A stretch of DNA of 64,000 bases from Rhizobium sp. JAB6 (GTDB taxonomy: Bacteria > Pseudomonadota > Alphaproteobacteria > Rhizobiales > Rhizobiaceae): NCBI RefSeq assembly GCF_003024605.1, contig NZ_PYJQ01000007.1, positions 186,001 through 250,000 on the forward strand, written 5' to 3'. How positions within the stretch are numbered: the first letter of the stretch is position 1; every line of letters begins with the position of its first letter. A program made the position numbers and the translations under genes. Shown here one piece after another: positions 17,414 to 26,759 of the stretch. The notes under the pieces were generated by a model, which saw only the letters and a program-made list of their open reading frames with translations, had not been told where the DNA came from and ran no database searches.

Positions 17414-18632
17414 GATCCTGACCGCGGGATTGGCCCAGCAGATTGGTAATGAAATCAGGCAGGCCGCGGGCATGGCCAGTGTAGACATCGGCGACGACGC
17501 TCATCCCGACGCGCAGCGGAGGCTTGCCCGCCGTGTCGTCGATATTGATGATCATCGGTATGCGCTGCACGACCTTGACCCAGTTGCCGGTCGTGTTCTG
17601 TGCCGGCAGAAGCGAGAAACTGGAGCCCGATGCCGGTGAAATGCTGGCGACCGTGCCCTTCCAGGTCACGCCCGGATAGGCATCGACGGAGATATCGACC
17701 TTCTGGCCAGGCCGCACATAGGTCAGCTCGGTTTCCTTGGGGCTGGCATTGATCCACATATGCGTGGTCGAAACCAGCGAAAAGCCCGGCTGCGAGGCGG
17801 TCAGATACGCCCCGACCTGCAGAGAGGGAACATTGGCGGTCACTCCGTCAAAGGGAGCCCGCACCACGGTATCGTCAAGTTCGCGCTGCGCATTGTCGAC
17901 TGCGGCCTTGGCCTGCAGATAGAGCGGGTTCTGTTCGGCCGGCAGATCGGCGGCGCCTTCGCCGCCCAACTGGGCGAGGGTCGCGGCGGCCGTGGCCTTT
18001 GCTACCAATACTTTCTGCTGCGCGGCTTCCAGATTGTGTCTGGCCTGGTCCAGAGCTGCCTTGGAAGCGACCGAATTGGTGATCAGGTTCTGCTGGCGGT
18101 CCAATTCCGTCTGATAATAGGGAATATCGGCCTGTGCCTGGGCGATTTCCGCCAGGGACTGCTTGTAGCTCGCCTGCAGGTTCAGGATCTGGTTCCTGGC
18201 GTTGCCGAGCTGCGCTTTCGCGCCTTCGAGTGCGATCCGGAACGAATCGGGCTTCAAGCGGAAGAGCACCTGCCCTTTCTTCACGACCTCGTTTTCATGC
18301 ACATCCACGGATATCACCGTGCCGGAGACATCGGTGGAAACACCGACCATGTCGGCCTGGATATAGGCATTGTCCGTGGACATCACCTGTCCGCCGGTGA
18401 CGTAGTAGTAGCCGCCGATGACGAGGGCTACCGGAAGCAGCGCAAACAAGATGGGCCGCGTCAGCTTGCGGCGCTTGCGTGGCGTCTCAGGGGGCGCTGC
18501 TGGCGTGGCCGGAGCGGCTGTTGGTGGGTGTTGCGATGGGTTGGAGGACGGTGCCTCTGCGACGGGAGTTTGACTTTGTTCGGAGGAGTTTGCGTTCGCA
18601 GGTACGCGAAGTGGGGAGGATGCTTCAGCCAT
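17406..18632 (-). CDS. HlyD/EmrA family membrane fusion protein
   Basis: A 408-residue periplasmic adaptor of a drug efflux pump. A Pro/Ala-rich cytoplasmic N-terminus (about 1-58) is followed by one membrane segment (about 60-80), a biotinyl-lipoyl-like half (Val-Ser-Gly-Thr-Val-Ile-Ser-Val-Asp-Val-His-Glu-Asn), a long alpha-helical hairpin rich in Gln and Ala (about 140-235), the second lipoyl half (Pro-Phe-Asp-Gly-Val) and a beta-barrel domain. This order matches EmrA. It lies between marR and the emrB-like gene, overlapping both by eight bases. The long Pro-rich N-terminus is unusual but typical of some rhizobial homologues. Confidence 0.92.
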   Translation of the reverse strand: MAEASSPLRVPANANSSEQSQTPVAEAPSSNPSQHPPTAAPATPAAPPETPRKRRKLTRPILFALLPVALVIGGYYYVTGGQVMSTDNAYIQADMVGVSTDVSGTVISVDVHENEVVKKGQVLFRLKPDSFRIALEGAKAQLGNARNQILNLQASYKQSLAEIAQAQADIPYYQTELDRQQNLITNSVASKAALDQARHNLEAAQQKVLVAKATAAATLAQLGGEGAADLPAEQNPLYLQAKAAVDNAQRELDDTVVRAPFDGVTANVPSLQVGAYLTASQPGFSLVSTTHMWINASPKETELTYVRPGQKVDISVDAYPGVTWKGTVASISPASGSSFSLLPAQNTTGNWVKVVQRIPMIINIDDTAGKPPLRVGMSVVADVYTGHARGLPDFITNLLGQSRGQDHE

Positions 18633-19089
18633 GTTGTAACTCTTTGTCGCCTGCCTTCGAGCGGCAGGCGCTGACCAGGTTCGATTTCATAAGGGTAAGC
18701 AATTCATAGAGGCGTTCTTGATCTTCCGCGGAGGCGCCTTGGAGGGCTTCTCTGCGCGTCAGGTCGCCCATACTGCGCATCGTGTCCATCAATGGTCGGG
18801 CTTCGTCGCGCATATAAAGCAGCCAGCTTCTTCGATCCTTCGGATGCTGCCGACGCTCCACCAGCCCACGTTCGCTCAGCTTGTCGAGGATGCGAACCAG
18901 GGTGATCGGTTCGATCTCCAGGATTTCCGCCAGGCCGGCCTGGTGAATGCCCTCGTTGTTGGCGAGATAGGCGAGCGTCTGCCATTGCGAACGCGTCAGG
19001 CCCAGATCTTTTGCGCGCTGCTCGAATCGCTTCCGGAGAAGCCGGGCAACGTCATGGAGAAGAAAGCCGAGAGTAGGTGTCGAACTCAT
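18625..19089 (-). CDS. MarR family transcriptional regulator
   Basis: A 154-residue MarR-type winged-helix repressor. The recognition region is Leu-Thr-Arg-Ser-Gln-Trp-Gln-Thr-Leu-Ala-Tyr-Leu, then Leu-Ala-Glu-Ile-Leu-Glu-Ile-Glu-Pro-Ile-Thr-Leu-Val-Arg-Ile-Leu-Asp-Lys-Leu, with the wing Arg-Arg-Gln-His-Pro-Lys-Asp-Arg-Arg-Ser. It is the first gene of a three-gene operon with emrA- and emrB-like genes, overlapping emrA by eight bases, and is likely to repress the operon until a toxic ligand binds. Two related palindromes just upstream (19,103-19,146) are good operator candidates. Confidence 0.92.
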   Translation of the reverse strand: MSSTPTLGFLLHDVARLLRKRFEQRAKDLGLTRSQWQTLAYLANNEGIHQAGLAEILEIEPITLVRILDKLSERGLVERRQHPKDRRSWLLYMRDEARPLMDTMRSMGDLTRREALQGASAEDQERLYELLTLMKSNLVSACRSKAGDKELQHG

Positions 19090-19102
19090 CTATAAGAAGC
19101 CT

Positions 19103-19146
19103 GCTATTCATAAGCAACCTTATAATGATGCTTACGTATAGTAAGC
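19103..19146. promoter_or_regulatory. Candidate MarR operator (two related palindromes)
   Basis: GCTTAC (19130-19135) and GTAAGC (19141-19146) are perfect five-base-spaced inverted repeats. A second, related palindrome, GCTAT-TCA-TAAGC, occurs at 19103-19115. Both share a GCTTA/TAAGC-like half and lie 14-57 bases upstream of the marR start, where autoregulatory MarR sites normally are. Confidence 0.55.
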
Positions 19147-19357
19147 GCCCATGTGATACAAGGGGGTATGTGATCAACAAATGGCGATAGTCGAAGATGT
19201 CGCACGCTGTGTCGCGAGGACACAGCAGCGGGAAATCGGTGCTTGCGCAGCGCACGAACGAAACGGCAGCAAAATGCCTGTACCGTTCAATCGAAAAAGG
19301 CGCAGCTCACTCGCCTGCGCCTTGAAACAGTTCACAAATTGTGAGAGCCAGCCCGAT

Positions 19358-19639
19358 CTACCGGCGATTCAGCAGGCCGATGAGATAGCCGAGCCCCGCT
19401 GCGGCAGCGACCATGAAGATCGGCTCCTCGCGAACTTTCTCGCGCAGTTGCTCTGTGATTTCCTGGGCTTCCTCCGTGACGACAGATTTGGCTCCCTGCC
19501 CCACGGCCGCTACGCTTTGCGACAACTTTGCCAGATCGTCACGCAGCGCTGCGACCTGGGCGGCAAGATCCTCCATCGCCGTTTCCGTCTGCGCTCGCGC
19601 CGAAGACGAGGGAGTGGAAGCTGATTTCATCTCTGCCAT
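19358..19639 (-). CDS. Small membrane-anchored protein, DUF883/ElaB-like
   Basis: A 93-residue protein with a Ser/Ala-rich start, an amphipathic helical middle likely to form a coiled coil (Leu-Ala-Ala-Gln-Val-Ala-Ala-Leu-Arg-Asp-Asp-Leu-Ala-Lys-Leu), and one C-terminal hydrophobic segment ending Leu-Asn-Arg-Arg. This layout matches the DUF883 (ElaB/YqjD) family, inner-membrane proteins that in E. coli associate with stationary-phase ribosomes. ATG 19639 was chosen because AAGGAG lies six bases upstream; a longer frame to 19738 has no such support. It is transcribed alone, divergently from the ppiD-like gene. Confidence 0.7.
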   Translation of the reverse strand: MAEMKSASTPSSSARAQTETAMEDLAAQVAALRDDLAKLSQSVAAVGQGAKSVVTEEAQEITEQLREKVREEPIFMVAAAAGLGYLIGLLNRR

Positions 19640-19817
19640 CGGATGCTCCTTATGTTTCCTCGCTGCTAGAACGCTGCTGCCTGTCAAAGGTTCCGGCATG
19701 GGTATGCCTCCCCGGCGATTTCCCCACTGGCTCTTCAATTCCGGTTCGGATTGTTCTAAGGAACTCCGATTGTTTCGCCTGCGGGCGAAGAGTTACGATG
19801 ACGAGGTTTGCTTTCCG

Positions 19818-21710
19818 ATGTTCGAAGTGCTGAGAAAAATCGCCCAGACCTGGGTTGCCAAGGGCTTGCTGCTCCTTCTTGCGGCAGCCTTCGGCGTGTG
19901 GGGCGTCGAGCGGTCCCTCATCACGGGCGGCGGCAGCAATACCGTTGTCACCGTCGGCGATCAGCATATCGATACCAACGAGTTTCGTCTCGCCTATCGT
20001 CGGCAGCTCCAGGCGATCAGCCAACAATTGCGCATGCAGATCACGCCGGAGCAGGCTCGGGCCTTCGGGATTGGGCAGCAGACGGTGGCGCAGCTCGTCG
20101 CCGGGGCTTCACTCGATCAGCTTGCCGCCGATATGAACCTCGGTCTTTCCCAGGACCGTCTTGCGAAGCTTATCGGCGACGATCCGGCGTTCAAGGCTGC
20201 GAATGGCTCCTTCGATCGTCAAAAATTCGATATGCTTCTGCGCAACAGCAACATATCGCCCGACGACTATATCAAGGAACGCAGCAAGGTCGCGATTCGC
20301 GGCCAGATCGTCGAGGCTGTGTCGAACGGCTTTAGCGCACCGGCGGTTCTCGTCGACGCCGTTAAACAATATCATAACGAGACCCGCAGCATCGATTACC
20401 TGCTGCTGACCAATGCCAATATCGATCCGGTCAAGGCACCGGCCGACGACGTGCTGCAGAAGTGGTTCGATGGCGTGAAGGCGAAATATCGTGCGCCCGA
20501 ATACCGCAAGTTCGCTTATGTGAAGTTGCAGGCCGAGGATATCGCCGACACCGCGAGTGTTACGGATGACGAAGTGCGCGCGCAGTTCGACAAGCGCAAG
20601 GACAGCTTCACCACGCCCGCAACCCGTACCATCGAGCAGCTGACCTTCGCCAACAAGGATCTCGCCAATGCCGCAGCCGAGGCGCTGAAGACGGGAACCA
20701 CCTTCGATCAGCTCGTCTCCGACCAGGGCAAGAAGCCGTCCGACGTGCTGCTCGGCACCTTCACCAAGGACCAGGTCCCAGACAAGACCGTTGCCGAAGC
20801 AGCTTTTGCCGTCTCCAAGGAAGGCGGCACCACCCCCGTCGTCGAAGGTTCGTTCGGTCCGGTGATCTTGCGCGTGACCAATGTGAAGAACGAAACGGCG
20901 AAGAATTTCGACGAGGTCAAGGAAGATATCCGCAAGCAGATCGCGCTCAGCAACGCCGCCAACGAGATCACCAGCGTTCACGACAAGTTCGAAGACCTGC
21001 GCGGCTCCGGCGCATCGCTGCAGGATGCGGCATCGCAGCTCAAGCTGAAGCTCGTCACCGTCGATGCGATCGATCAGACCGGCCTCGATCAGAACGGCAA
21101 TGAGATAAAGGACCTTCCGGCCCGCCAGCAACTGCTTTCGGAAGTCTTCAAGGCCGATCAGGGCGGCAACCCCGCTCCGCTGACGGTCGGCAATGACGGC
21201 TATATCTGGTACGACGTGATGAACATCACGCCCGATCACGATCGCCCGCTTGCGGAAGTGCGTGAAAAGGCGGTCGCTGATTGGACTGCCGAACAGCAGA
21301 AGATCGCGCTCGCCGCCAAGGCGACTGAGCTGAAGCAGGAGGCTCAGAAGGGCAAGTCGCTTGCCGATATCGCCGCGCCGCTCGGCATCGCGGTCGAAAA
21401 CAAGACTGGCATCACGCGCTCGACCGATGATCCTGTCCTGGGGCGCGGCGGCGTTGCGGCCGCTTTCTCCGGTCCCGTCGATACGGTAGCAAGTGCCGTC
21501 GGCGCTGATGACACCACGCAGATCCTGCTCAAGGTTACCGATGTCAACGACAATCCGACGACCGATGCTCTGAGCAACGACGATCAGCAGGTCGCCCAGA
21601 TCGCCAATGCCGCGGGCGATGACATTCTCGACCAGATGGTCAGCCAGCTGCAGTCCAAATACACCGTCACGGTCAACCAGAATCTCGCTGAACAGGCGAT
21701 GTCGCGCTAG
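19818..21710 (+). CDS. ppiD: PpiD-like periplasmic chaperone / peptidyl-prolyl isomerase (SurA N-terminal domain)
   Basis: A 630-residue protein anchored by one N-terminal membrane segment (about residues 13-32), followed by a SurA-type chaperone domain (Phe-Arg-Leu-Ala-Tyr-Arg-Arg-Gln and following helices), a parvulin-like region (about 250-370) and a C-terminal helical part. PpiD assists newly exported outer-membrane and periplasmic proteins near the Sec translocon. The parvulin domain is divergent, so isomerase activity is uncertain, as in E. coli PpiD. The frame is open from 19413, but ATG 19818 begins exactly at the membrane anchor. It heads the trpD-trpC-moaC-moeA block, 25 bases before trpD. 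Confidence 0.88.
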   Translation: MFEVLRKIAQTWVAKGLLLLLAAAFGVWGVERSLITGGGSNTVVTVGDQHIDTNEFRLAYRRQLQAISQQLRMQITPEQARAFGIGQQTVAQLVAGASLDQLAADMNLGLSQDRLAKLIGDDPAFKAANGSFDRQKFDMLLRNSNISPDDYIKERSKVAIRGQIVEAVSNGFSAPAVLVDAVKQYHNETRSIDYLLLTNANIDPVKAPADDVLQKWFDGVKAKYRAPEYRKFAYVKLQAEDIADTASVTDDEVRAQFDKRKDSFTTPATRTIEQLTFANKDLANAAAEALKTGTTFDQLVSDQGKKPSDVLLGTFTKDQVPDKTVAEAAFAVSKEGGTTPVVEGSFGPVILRVTNVKNETAKNFDEVKEDIRKQIALSNAANEITSVHDKFEDLRGSGASLQDAASQLKLKLVTVDAIDQTGLDQNGNEIKDLPARQQLLSEVFKADQGGNPAPLTVGNDGYIWYDVMNITPDHDRPLAEVREKAVADWTAEQQKIALAAKATELKQEAQKGKSLADIAAPLGIAVENKTGITRSTDDPVLGRGGVAAAFSGPVDTVASAVGADDTTQILLKVTDVNDNPTTDALSNDDQQVAQIANAAGDDILDQMVSQLQSKYTVTVNQNLAEQAMSR

Positions 21711-21735
21711 GCTCGTTCGGGAGGATGGATAGCCA

Positions 21736-22755
21736 ATGACCGAATTGAAGCCTTTCCTCGCCAAGGTCGCCAATCATGAGGCGCTGACGCGGGATGAAGC
21801 CCGGCAGGCTTTCGAAATCCTGATGTCTGGCGAGGCCACGCCGTCGCAGATCGGCGGCTTTCTCATGGCGTTGCGCGTTCGCGGCGAGACGGTGGATGAA
21901 ATCGTCGGCGCCGTAACCACGATGCGTGCCAAGATGCTGCCGGTAGTGGCGCCTGCCGATGCGATGGATATCGTCGGGACGGGCGGCGACGGTGTCGGAA
22001 CCTATAATATTTCGACGCTGGCGGCATTCATCGTCGCCGGGGCCGGCGTGCCCGTCGCCAAACACGGCAACCGCGCCCAGAGCTCCAAGGCCGGTACTGC
22101 CGACACACAATCCGTATTGGGAATCAAGCTGGATATCGGACCGGAGACGATTGCCCGCTGCATTCGGGAAGCCGGCATCGGCTTCATGTTCGCGCAGCTG
22201 CATCATTCCTCCATGCGCCATGTCGGTCCCTCGCGCGTCGAACTCGGCACGCGGACGATCTTCAATCTGCTTGGACCTCTCTCCAACCCTGCTGGCGCCC
22301 GTCGTCAGCTGCTGGGCGTCTTTGCGCCGCAATGGGTATTGCCGCTGGCCGAGGTCCTCAAGGATCTGAACGCCGAGAGCGTCTGGGTCGTGCACGGCGA
22401 CGGCCTGGACGAGATCACCACGACGGGCAAGACCTCCGTCGCGGCCTTGGAAGATGGCAAGATCCGTACCTTCGAGCTCACGCCATCGGATTTCGGCCTG
22501 CCGCATGCCCGGCTTGAGGACATCAAGGGGGGCGACGGCGTTGCCAATGCTGCAGCCCTTCGTGCGGTGTTAAGCGGCGAAAGGAATGCCTATCGTGACA
22601 TCGCTCTTGCCAATGCGGCGGCCTCGCTGGTCATTGCCGGCAAGGCGGAAACGCTGCATGATGGCATGAAGCTCGCGGCCCATTCGCTCGATAGCGGCGC
22701 TACCGCAGTAGCATTGGAAAAGCTCGTTGCTGTTTCCAACGAGGAGCAGGACTAG
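21736..22755 (+). CDS. trpD: Anthranilate phosphoribosyltransferase
   Basis: Catalyses the second committed step of tryptophan synthesis, joining anthranilate and PRPP. The 339-residue protein contains the PRPP-binding Gly-Thr-Gly-Gly-Asp-Gly motif (about 81-86), Lys-His-Gly-Asn-Arg and Ser-Ser-x-x-Gly-Thr-Ala-Asp, and the His-His-Ser-Ser-Met-Arg-His and Leu-Gly-Pro-Leu-Ser-Asn-Pro anthranilate-site motifs. It lies 25 bases after ppiD and six before trpC, so the tryptophan genes here are split from trpE, trpF, trpB and trpA as is usual in rhizobia. GGGAGG precedes the ATG. Confidence 0.97.
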   Translation: MTELKPFLAKVANHEALTRDEARQAFEILMSGEATPSQIGGFLMALRVRGETVDEIVGAVTTMRAKMLPVVAPADAMDIVGTGGDGVGTYNISTLAAFIVAGAGVPVAKHGNRAQSSKAGTADTQSVLGIKLDIGPETIARCIREAGIGFMFAQLHHSSMRHVGPSRVELGTRTIFNLLGPLSNPAGARRQLLGVFAPQWVLPLAEVLKDLNAESVWVVHGDGLDEITTTGKTSVAALEDGKIRTFELTPSDFGLPHARLEDIKGGDGVANAAALRAVLSGERNAYRDIALANAAASLVIAGKAETLHDGMKLAAHSLDSGATAVALEKLVAVSNEEQD

Positions 22756-22761
22756 GACCTC

Positions 22762-23577
22762 ATGACCGATATCCTCAGAAAGATCGAAGCCTATAAGCGG
22801 GAAGAGATCGCCGTCGCCAAGGCCAAGCTCTCTCTTGCCGATCTCAAGGCGATGCAGGCTGAGCACTCCGCACCACGCGGTTTCCACAAGGCTCTGCTTG
22901 CCAGGAAGAGCGCCGGAACGTTCGGCCTGATCGCCGAGATCAAGAAGGCTAGCCCGTCGAAAGGCCTCATCCGCCCTGATTTCGATCCGCCTGCCCTCGC
23001 AATGGCCTACGAAGCCGGCGGCGCAGCCTGCCTTTCGGTGCTGACCGATACGCCGAGCTTCCAGGGCGCTCCGGAATTCCTGACGGCTGCCCGCGCCGCC
23101 TGCTCGTTGCCGGCGCTGCGCAAGGACTTCATGTTCGACACCTATCAGGTGCAGGAAGCCCGTGCCTGGGGTGCCGATTGCATCCTTCTCATCATGGCAT
23201 CGCTCTCTGACGACGATGCCGAGCGTCTTCAGGACGAAGCGTTCGGTCTCGGCATGGATGTGCTGATCGAGGTGCACGATGCCGAAGAGATGGAGCGGGC
23301 ACTTAGGCTCTCCTCCCCGCTGATCGGCATCAACAACCGCAACCTGCGCACCTTCGAAGTCAGCCTCACGGTCAGCGAGAAGCTGGCACCCATGGTGCCG
23401 GAGGACCGGCTCCTGGTCGGCGAAAGTGGCGTCTTCAACCATGCTGACTGCAAGCGCCTCGAGGCCGTGGGCATTACCACCTTCCTCGTAGGTGAAAGCC
23501 TGATGCGCAAAGATGACGTCACTGCGGCGACGAAACTGCTGTTGAACGGTGAAACCGGCATTCTGGCGGCCGAGTGA
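22762..23577 (+). CDS. trpC: Indole-3-glycerol phosphate synthase
   Basis: Forms the indole ring precursor in tryptophan synthesis. The 271-residue TIM-barrel shows [10 protein letters not shown] with the catalytic Glu and Lys, Leu-Arg-Lys-Asp-Phe-Met with the general-acid Lys, Gly-Ile-Asn-Asn-Arg-Asn-Leu, and Val-Gly-Glu-Ser-Gly-Val with the phosphate-binding Ser. It is a stand-alone TrpC with no fused TrpF domain. It is flanked by trpD (six bases) and moaC (one base), indicating one transcript. Confidence 0.97.
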   Translation: MTDILRKIEAYKREEIAVAKAKLSLADLKAMQAEHSAPRGFHKALLARKSAGTFGLIAEIKKASPSKGLIRPDFDPPALAMAYEAGGAACLSVLTDTPSFQGAPEFLTAARAACSLPALRKDFMFDTYQVQEARAWGADCILLIMASLSDDDAERLQDEAFGLGMDVLIEVHDAEEMERALRLSSPLIGINNRNLRTFEVSLTVSEKLAPMVPEDRLLVGESGVFNHADCKRLEAVGITTFLVGESLMRKDDVTAATKLLLNGETGILAAE

Positions 23578-23578
23578 G

Positions 23579-24073
23579 ATGAGCACCGAGAAGGCCGGTC
23601 TCACGCATATAGACGCTTCGGGCGAAGCCCATATGGTCGATGTCGGCGACAAGGCCGAGACGGCACGCAGCGCCACGGCTACCGGCTACGTCAGGATGAA
23701 ACCCGAGACCCTGGCGTTGATCCGCGACGGCAATGCCAAGAAAGGCGATGTGATCGGCACGGCACGGCTTGCCGGCATCATGGCTGCCAAGCAGACGAGC
23801 AATCTCATTCCGCTCTGTCATCCCCTTATGCTGACGAAGGTTGCCGTCGATATCGCAGAGGATGCCAGCCTGCCCGGCCTCCGCGTCACGGCGACGGCAA
23901 AGCTCACGGGCCGCACGGGCGTCGAGATGGAAGCGCTGACCGCGGTTTCCGTCGCCTGTCTGACGATCTATGACATGGCCAAGGCCGCCGATCGCGGCAT
24001 GGAAATCGGGGGCATCACTCTATTGGAGAAATCCGGCGGTAAATCGGGAGATTTCCGCAATCCGGGGGCCTGA
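23579..24073 (+). CDS. moaC: Cyclic pyranopterin monophosphate synthase
   Basis: Converts the MoaA product to cyclic pyranopterin monophosphate, the first stable intermediate of molybdenum cofactor synthesis. The 164-residue protein has Met-Val-Asp-Val near the start, Leu-Ile-Pro-Leu-Cys-His-Pro-Leu with the conserved His, and [10 protein letters not shown] and Ile-Tyr-Asp-Met-Ala-Lys-Ala with catalytic Asp and Lys. ATG 23579 is one base after the trpC stop and gives the standard length; a 10-residue upstream extension would overlap trpC. moeA follows three bases later. Confidence 0.96.
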   Translation: MSTEKAGLTHIDASGEAHMVDVGDKAETARSATATGYVRMKPETLALIRDGNAKKGDVIGTARLAGIMAAKQTSNLIPLCHPLMLTKVAVDIAEDASLPGLRVTATAKLTGRTGVEMEALTAVSVACLTIYDMAKAADRGMEIGGITLLEKSGGKSGDFRNPGA

Positions 24074-24076
24074 CAC

Positions 24077-25303
24077 ATGAGCCTGTTGCCTGTTGCCGAA
24101 GCGCAAGCGCGCCTGTTGGGCAGCGCCGCGCCGATCCATCGCGTTGAAAGCGTTTCCCTCGATATGGCGGAAGGCCGGGTTCTGGCCAAAGATCTGGCCG
24201 CCCGCCTGACGCAGCCGCCTTTCGACGCTTCGGCGATGGATGGTTACGCGCTGCGCTTCGAGGATGCGGCGACGCCATGTTCGGAACTGCAGGTCATCGG
24301 TGCCGCCGCCGCCGGTTACGCGTTTGAGGGAACCATCGGCAAGGGCGAAGCAGTTCGCATCTTCACCGGCGCTCCCGTTCCTGTAGGAGCCGATTCGGTG
24401 CTCCTGCAGGAAGACGCTGTACGGCTGGACGGCGATCGCATCAAAACCAGCTACCCCTTGCGCAGGGGCCAGCATATTCGTCCGCGCGGACAGGATTTCC
24501 TGGAAGGCGAATTGGTGCTTCCCGCCGGCTCCGTCATGGATTTTTCGCGCCTTACGGTGGCCGCCGCCATGAACCATCCGTCCCTCGATGTTTATCGCCG
24601 GCCGCTGGTAGCGATTCTCGCGACCGGAGACGAGCTTGTGGCGCCAGGCAATGAACCGGGGTCATCGCAGATCATCGCGTCGAACACGTTCGGCATCGCG
24701 GCGCTGGCGCGCAATGCCGGCGCCCATGTGCTCGATCTCGGCATCGTCGCCGACGACAGCGACGAGATTACCGCCGCCATCGGCCGTGCGCAGGTTGCCA
24801 AGGCCGATATCATCGTCACGCTCGGCGGCGCTTCGGTCGGCGATCACGATCTGGTGCAGGCGACGATGGTAGCCGCCGGCATGAAGCTGGATTTCTGGCG
24901 CATCGCCATGCGTCCCGGCAAGCCGCTGATGGTCGGCAGCCTCGGCGACATGCATGTTCTTGGCCTTCCCGGCAATCCCGTCTCCAGCCTCGTCTGCGGC
25001 CTGCTCTTTCTCGAGCCATTGATCAGAAAGCTCGCATCCCTGCCTCCGGTAAAGCGTGAAGGCATTGCGCGCGCTGCCGTGACCTTTGCGGCGAACGATC
25101 AGCGGCAGGACTATGTGCGGGCGACGCTGACGAAAGCTGCCGACGGCGGCTGGCTCGCGGAACCTTTCTCGAAGCAGGATTCGTCGATGATGAAAGTCTT
25201 TTCGCGCGCCGATTGCCTGGTCGTCCGCCCGCCGCATGCGCCGCAATTGGAAGTCGGCTCACCGACTCCGGTCATAGTCCTCCGGCCCGATTTGCTTGAT
25301 TAG
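24077..25303 (+). CDS. moeA: Molybdopterin molybdotransferase
   Basis: Inserts molybdate into adenylylated molybdopterin to complete the molybdenum cofactor. The 408-residue protein shows Phe-Asp-Ala-Ser-Ala-Met-Asp-Gly-Tyr-Ala, Ile-Phe-Thr-Gly-Ala-Pro-Val-Pro, Ala-Thr-Gly-Asp-Glu-Leu-Val, Ser-Asn-Thr-Phe-Gly and Gly-Leu-Pro-Gly-Asn-Pro-Val-Ser motifs in family order. It is the last gene of the ppiD-trpD-trpC-moaC-moeA run. In many Rhizobiales lexA and comEC follow moeA; here the next gene is gnd on the other strand, so synteny breaks at this point. Confidence 0.96.
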   Translation: MSLLPVAEAQARLLGSAAPIHRVESVSLDMAEGRVLAKDLAARLTQPPFDASAMDGYALRFEDAATPCSELQVIGAAAAGYAFEGTIGKGEAVRIFTGAPVPVGADSVLLQEDAVRLDGDRIKTSYPLRRGQHIRPRGQDFLEGELVLPAGSVMDFSRLTVAAAMNHPSLDVYRRPLVAILATGDELVAPGNEPGSSQIIASNTFGIAALARNAGAHVLDLGIVADDSDEITAAIGRAQVAKADIIVTLGGASVGDHDLVQATMVAAGMKLDFWRIAMRPGKPLMVGSLGDMHVLGLPGNPVSSLVCGLLFLEPLIRKLASLPPVKREGIARAAVTFAANDQRQDYVRATLTKAADGGWLAEPFSKQDSSMMKVFSRADCLVVRPPHAPQLEVGSPTPVIVLRPDLLD

Positions 25304-25366
25304 CGCCGCTCTCAGGGCGGAGTCGATATCGCTTCCATCCGAAGTCGCAGCATAGCAATATCGGGC

Positions 25367-25400
25367 AAGCAAAAGCCGGGAGGTTTGATCCACCCGGCTC
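25367..25400 (-). terminator. Intrinsic terminator of gnd
   Basis: On the minus strand AGCCGGG (25399-25393) pairs with CCCGGCT (25380-25374) across a 12-base loop and TTTTGCTTG follows. It lies about 30 bases after the gnd stop. Confidence 0.75.
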
Positions 25401-25427
25401 GCAATCATCAGATGATAGGCGAACCAA

Positions 25428-26453
25428 TTACTTCGCCGGCTTCTCATGGTGGCCGCCGAAGCCGGCGCGCATGGCAGAGAGAACCTTGTTGGCGTAGTCG
25501 TCATTGCCGCGCGAAGCGAAACGACCGTAAAGCGCGGCACTAAGCACCGGAGTCGGAACGCCTTCGTCGATGGCAGCCGAGATCGTCCAGCGGCCTTCGC
25601 CCGAGTCGGACACGCGGCCGGCATATTGCGAAAGCGCTGCATCGCCGTGTAGGGCGTCGGCCGTGAGGTCGAGCAGCCAGGAGGTGATCACGCTGCCGCG
25701 GCGCCAGACTTCAGAGATTTCCGCGATGTCGAGATCATACTGATAATACTGCGGATGGGAGAGCGGCGCGGTTTCTGCGTCCTTCTCGGCGTCCTGCTTG
25801 CCGATATTGGCATGACGCAGAACGTTGAAGCCCTCGGCATAGGCGGCCATCAGGCCGTATTCGATGCCGTTATGGACCATCTTGACGAAATGGCCGGCCC
25901 CGGATGGGCCGCAATGCAGATAGCCCTGCTCTGCCGTGCTGTTTTTGGCAGCTTCTTCCGAGCGCATCGGCGACGGAGGTACGTCGCCGACACCAGGCGC
26001 AAGCGTCGCAAAGATCGGCGATAGATGCTGGACGATTTCCTTTTCGCCGCCGATCATCAGACAATAACCGCGTTCGAGGCCGAAAACGCCGCCGCTGGTG
26101 CCGACGTCGACATAGTGGATGCCCTTCGGCTTCAGCTCTTCGGCACGGCGGATATCGTCGTGATAATAGGAATTTCCGCCGTCGATGACGATGTCGCCTT
26201 CGTCGAGAAGCGGAACGATCGCCGCCAGTTCCTGATCGACGATTGCCGCCGGCAGCATCAGCCAGACGACGCGCGGCTTCGCAAGTTTCGATACGAAATC
26301 CGCGAGAGACTTGCTGCCGGTCGCGCCGAGTTGCTCAAGCCCGGCGATGCTTTCCGGGCGCGCATCGAAAACAACGGCGCTCTGACCGCCTCGCATCAGG
26401 CGCTGCACCATGTTGTTGCCCATACGGCCAAGGCCAATCATTCCGATTTGCAT
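25428..26453 (-). CDS. gnd: 6-phosphogluconate dehydrogenase, short (YqeC-like) form
   Basis: Oxidatively decarboxylates 6-phosphogluconate to ribulose 5-phosphate. At 341 residues it is the short form rather than the 470-residue E. coli type; short forms often prefer NAD. The N-terminal dinucleotide motif is Gly-Leu-Gly-Arg-Met-Gly, the substrate motif is [13 protein letters not shown], and the catalytic Lys and His occur in [11 protein letters not shown]. It is monocistronic, with its own terminator. A palindrome similar to one upstream of tpiA lies 22 bases before the start. Confidence 0.92.
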   Translation of the reverse strand: MQIGMIGLGRMGNNMVQRLMRGGQSAVVFDARPESIAGLEQLGATGSKSLADFVSKLAKPRVVWLMLPAAIVDQELAAIVPLLDEGDIVIDGGNSYYHDDIRRAEELKPKGIHYVDVGTSGGVFGLERGYCLMIGGEKEIVQHLSPIFATLAPGVGDVPPSPMRSEEAAKNSTAEQGYLHCGPSGAGHFVKMVHNGIEYGLMAAYAEGFNVLRHANIGKQDAEKDAETAPLSHPQYYQYDLDIAEISEVWRRGSVITSWLLDLTADALHGDAALSQYAGRVSDSGEGRWTISAAIDEGVPTPVLSAALYGRFASRGNDDYANKVLSAMRAGFGGHHEKPAK

Positions 26454-26473
26454 GTTTCAGTCTCCTAGGACGG

Positions 26474-26489
26474 TTTCAATCGTTTGAAT
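26474..26489. promoter_or_regulatory. Palindromic site upstream of gnd
   Basis: TTTCAATC and GTTTGAAT meet at a central CG, forming an imperfect LacI-style palindrome (inner TTCAA/TTGAA arms are exact). It lies 22-36 bases before the gnd ATG. A very similar sequence occurs upstream of tpiA at 38,003-38,017, which hints at a shared regulator of central carbon genes. Confidence 0.45.
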
Positions 26490-26675
26490 GTTCAATAGAG
26501 ATATTTCGCAATATTTTCCAATGAACAAATGACGGGAGAGCTATGCAGGGGTCAGGCAGCGGAGAAAAATGCTTCTGCTCACGCATCCGTGATATCGCAT
26601 GCCGAACCTCCCGCTTTTCTCCATGATCGCGCTTTGCCGGCTTTGAGGAAAGCTGTATTTTGCGCTTCCGATCGC

Positions 26676-26706
26676 GTTGACAGACTTAGCATCGATTTCG
26701 GTATCT
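26676..26706 (+). promoter_or_regulatory. Candidate sigma70 promoter for the TehA-like gene
   Basis: A perfect -35 TTGACA (26676-26681) is followed after 19 bases by TATCTT (26701-26706). The spacing is two bases longer than ideal. It predicts a start about 47 bases upstream of the ATG at 26760. Confidence 0.4.
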
Positions 26707-26759
26707 TCGGACGATCCTGTTTAAGGTGGCTCTCACATAAGGGAGTCAAAGGGGGGCAC

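Larger units (their letters stand above)
26454..26759. other. Divergent intergenic region between gnd and the TehA-like gene
   Basis: These 306 bases hold the gnd palindrome, an AT-rich stretch near 26,490-26,530 likely to include the gnd promoter, and the candidate TehA promoter at 26,676-26,706. The frame of the TehA-like gene is open through part of it, but that part lacks hydrophobic character and a ribosome binding site, so it is not treated as coding. Confidence 0.45.

Noticed and set aside
20109..21773. 554-codon open frame on the minus strand
   Set aside because: It is antisense to the ppiD-like gene and has no recognisable domain or ribosome site; the plus-strand protein has clear chaperone features.
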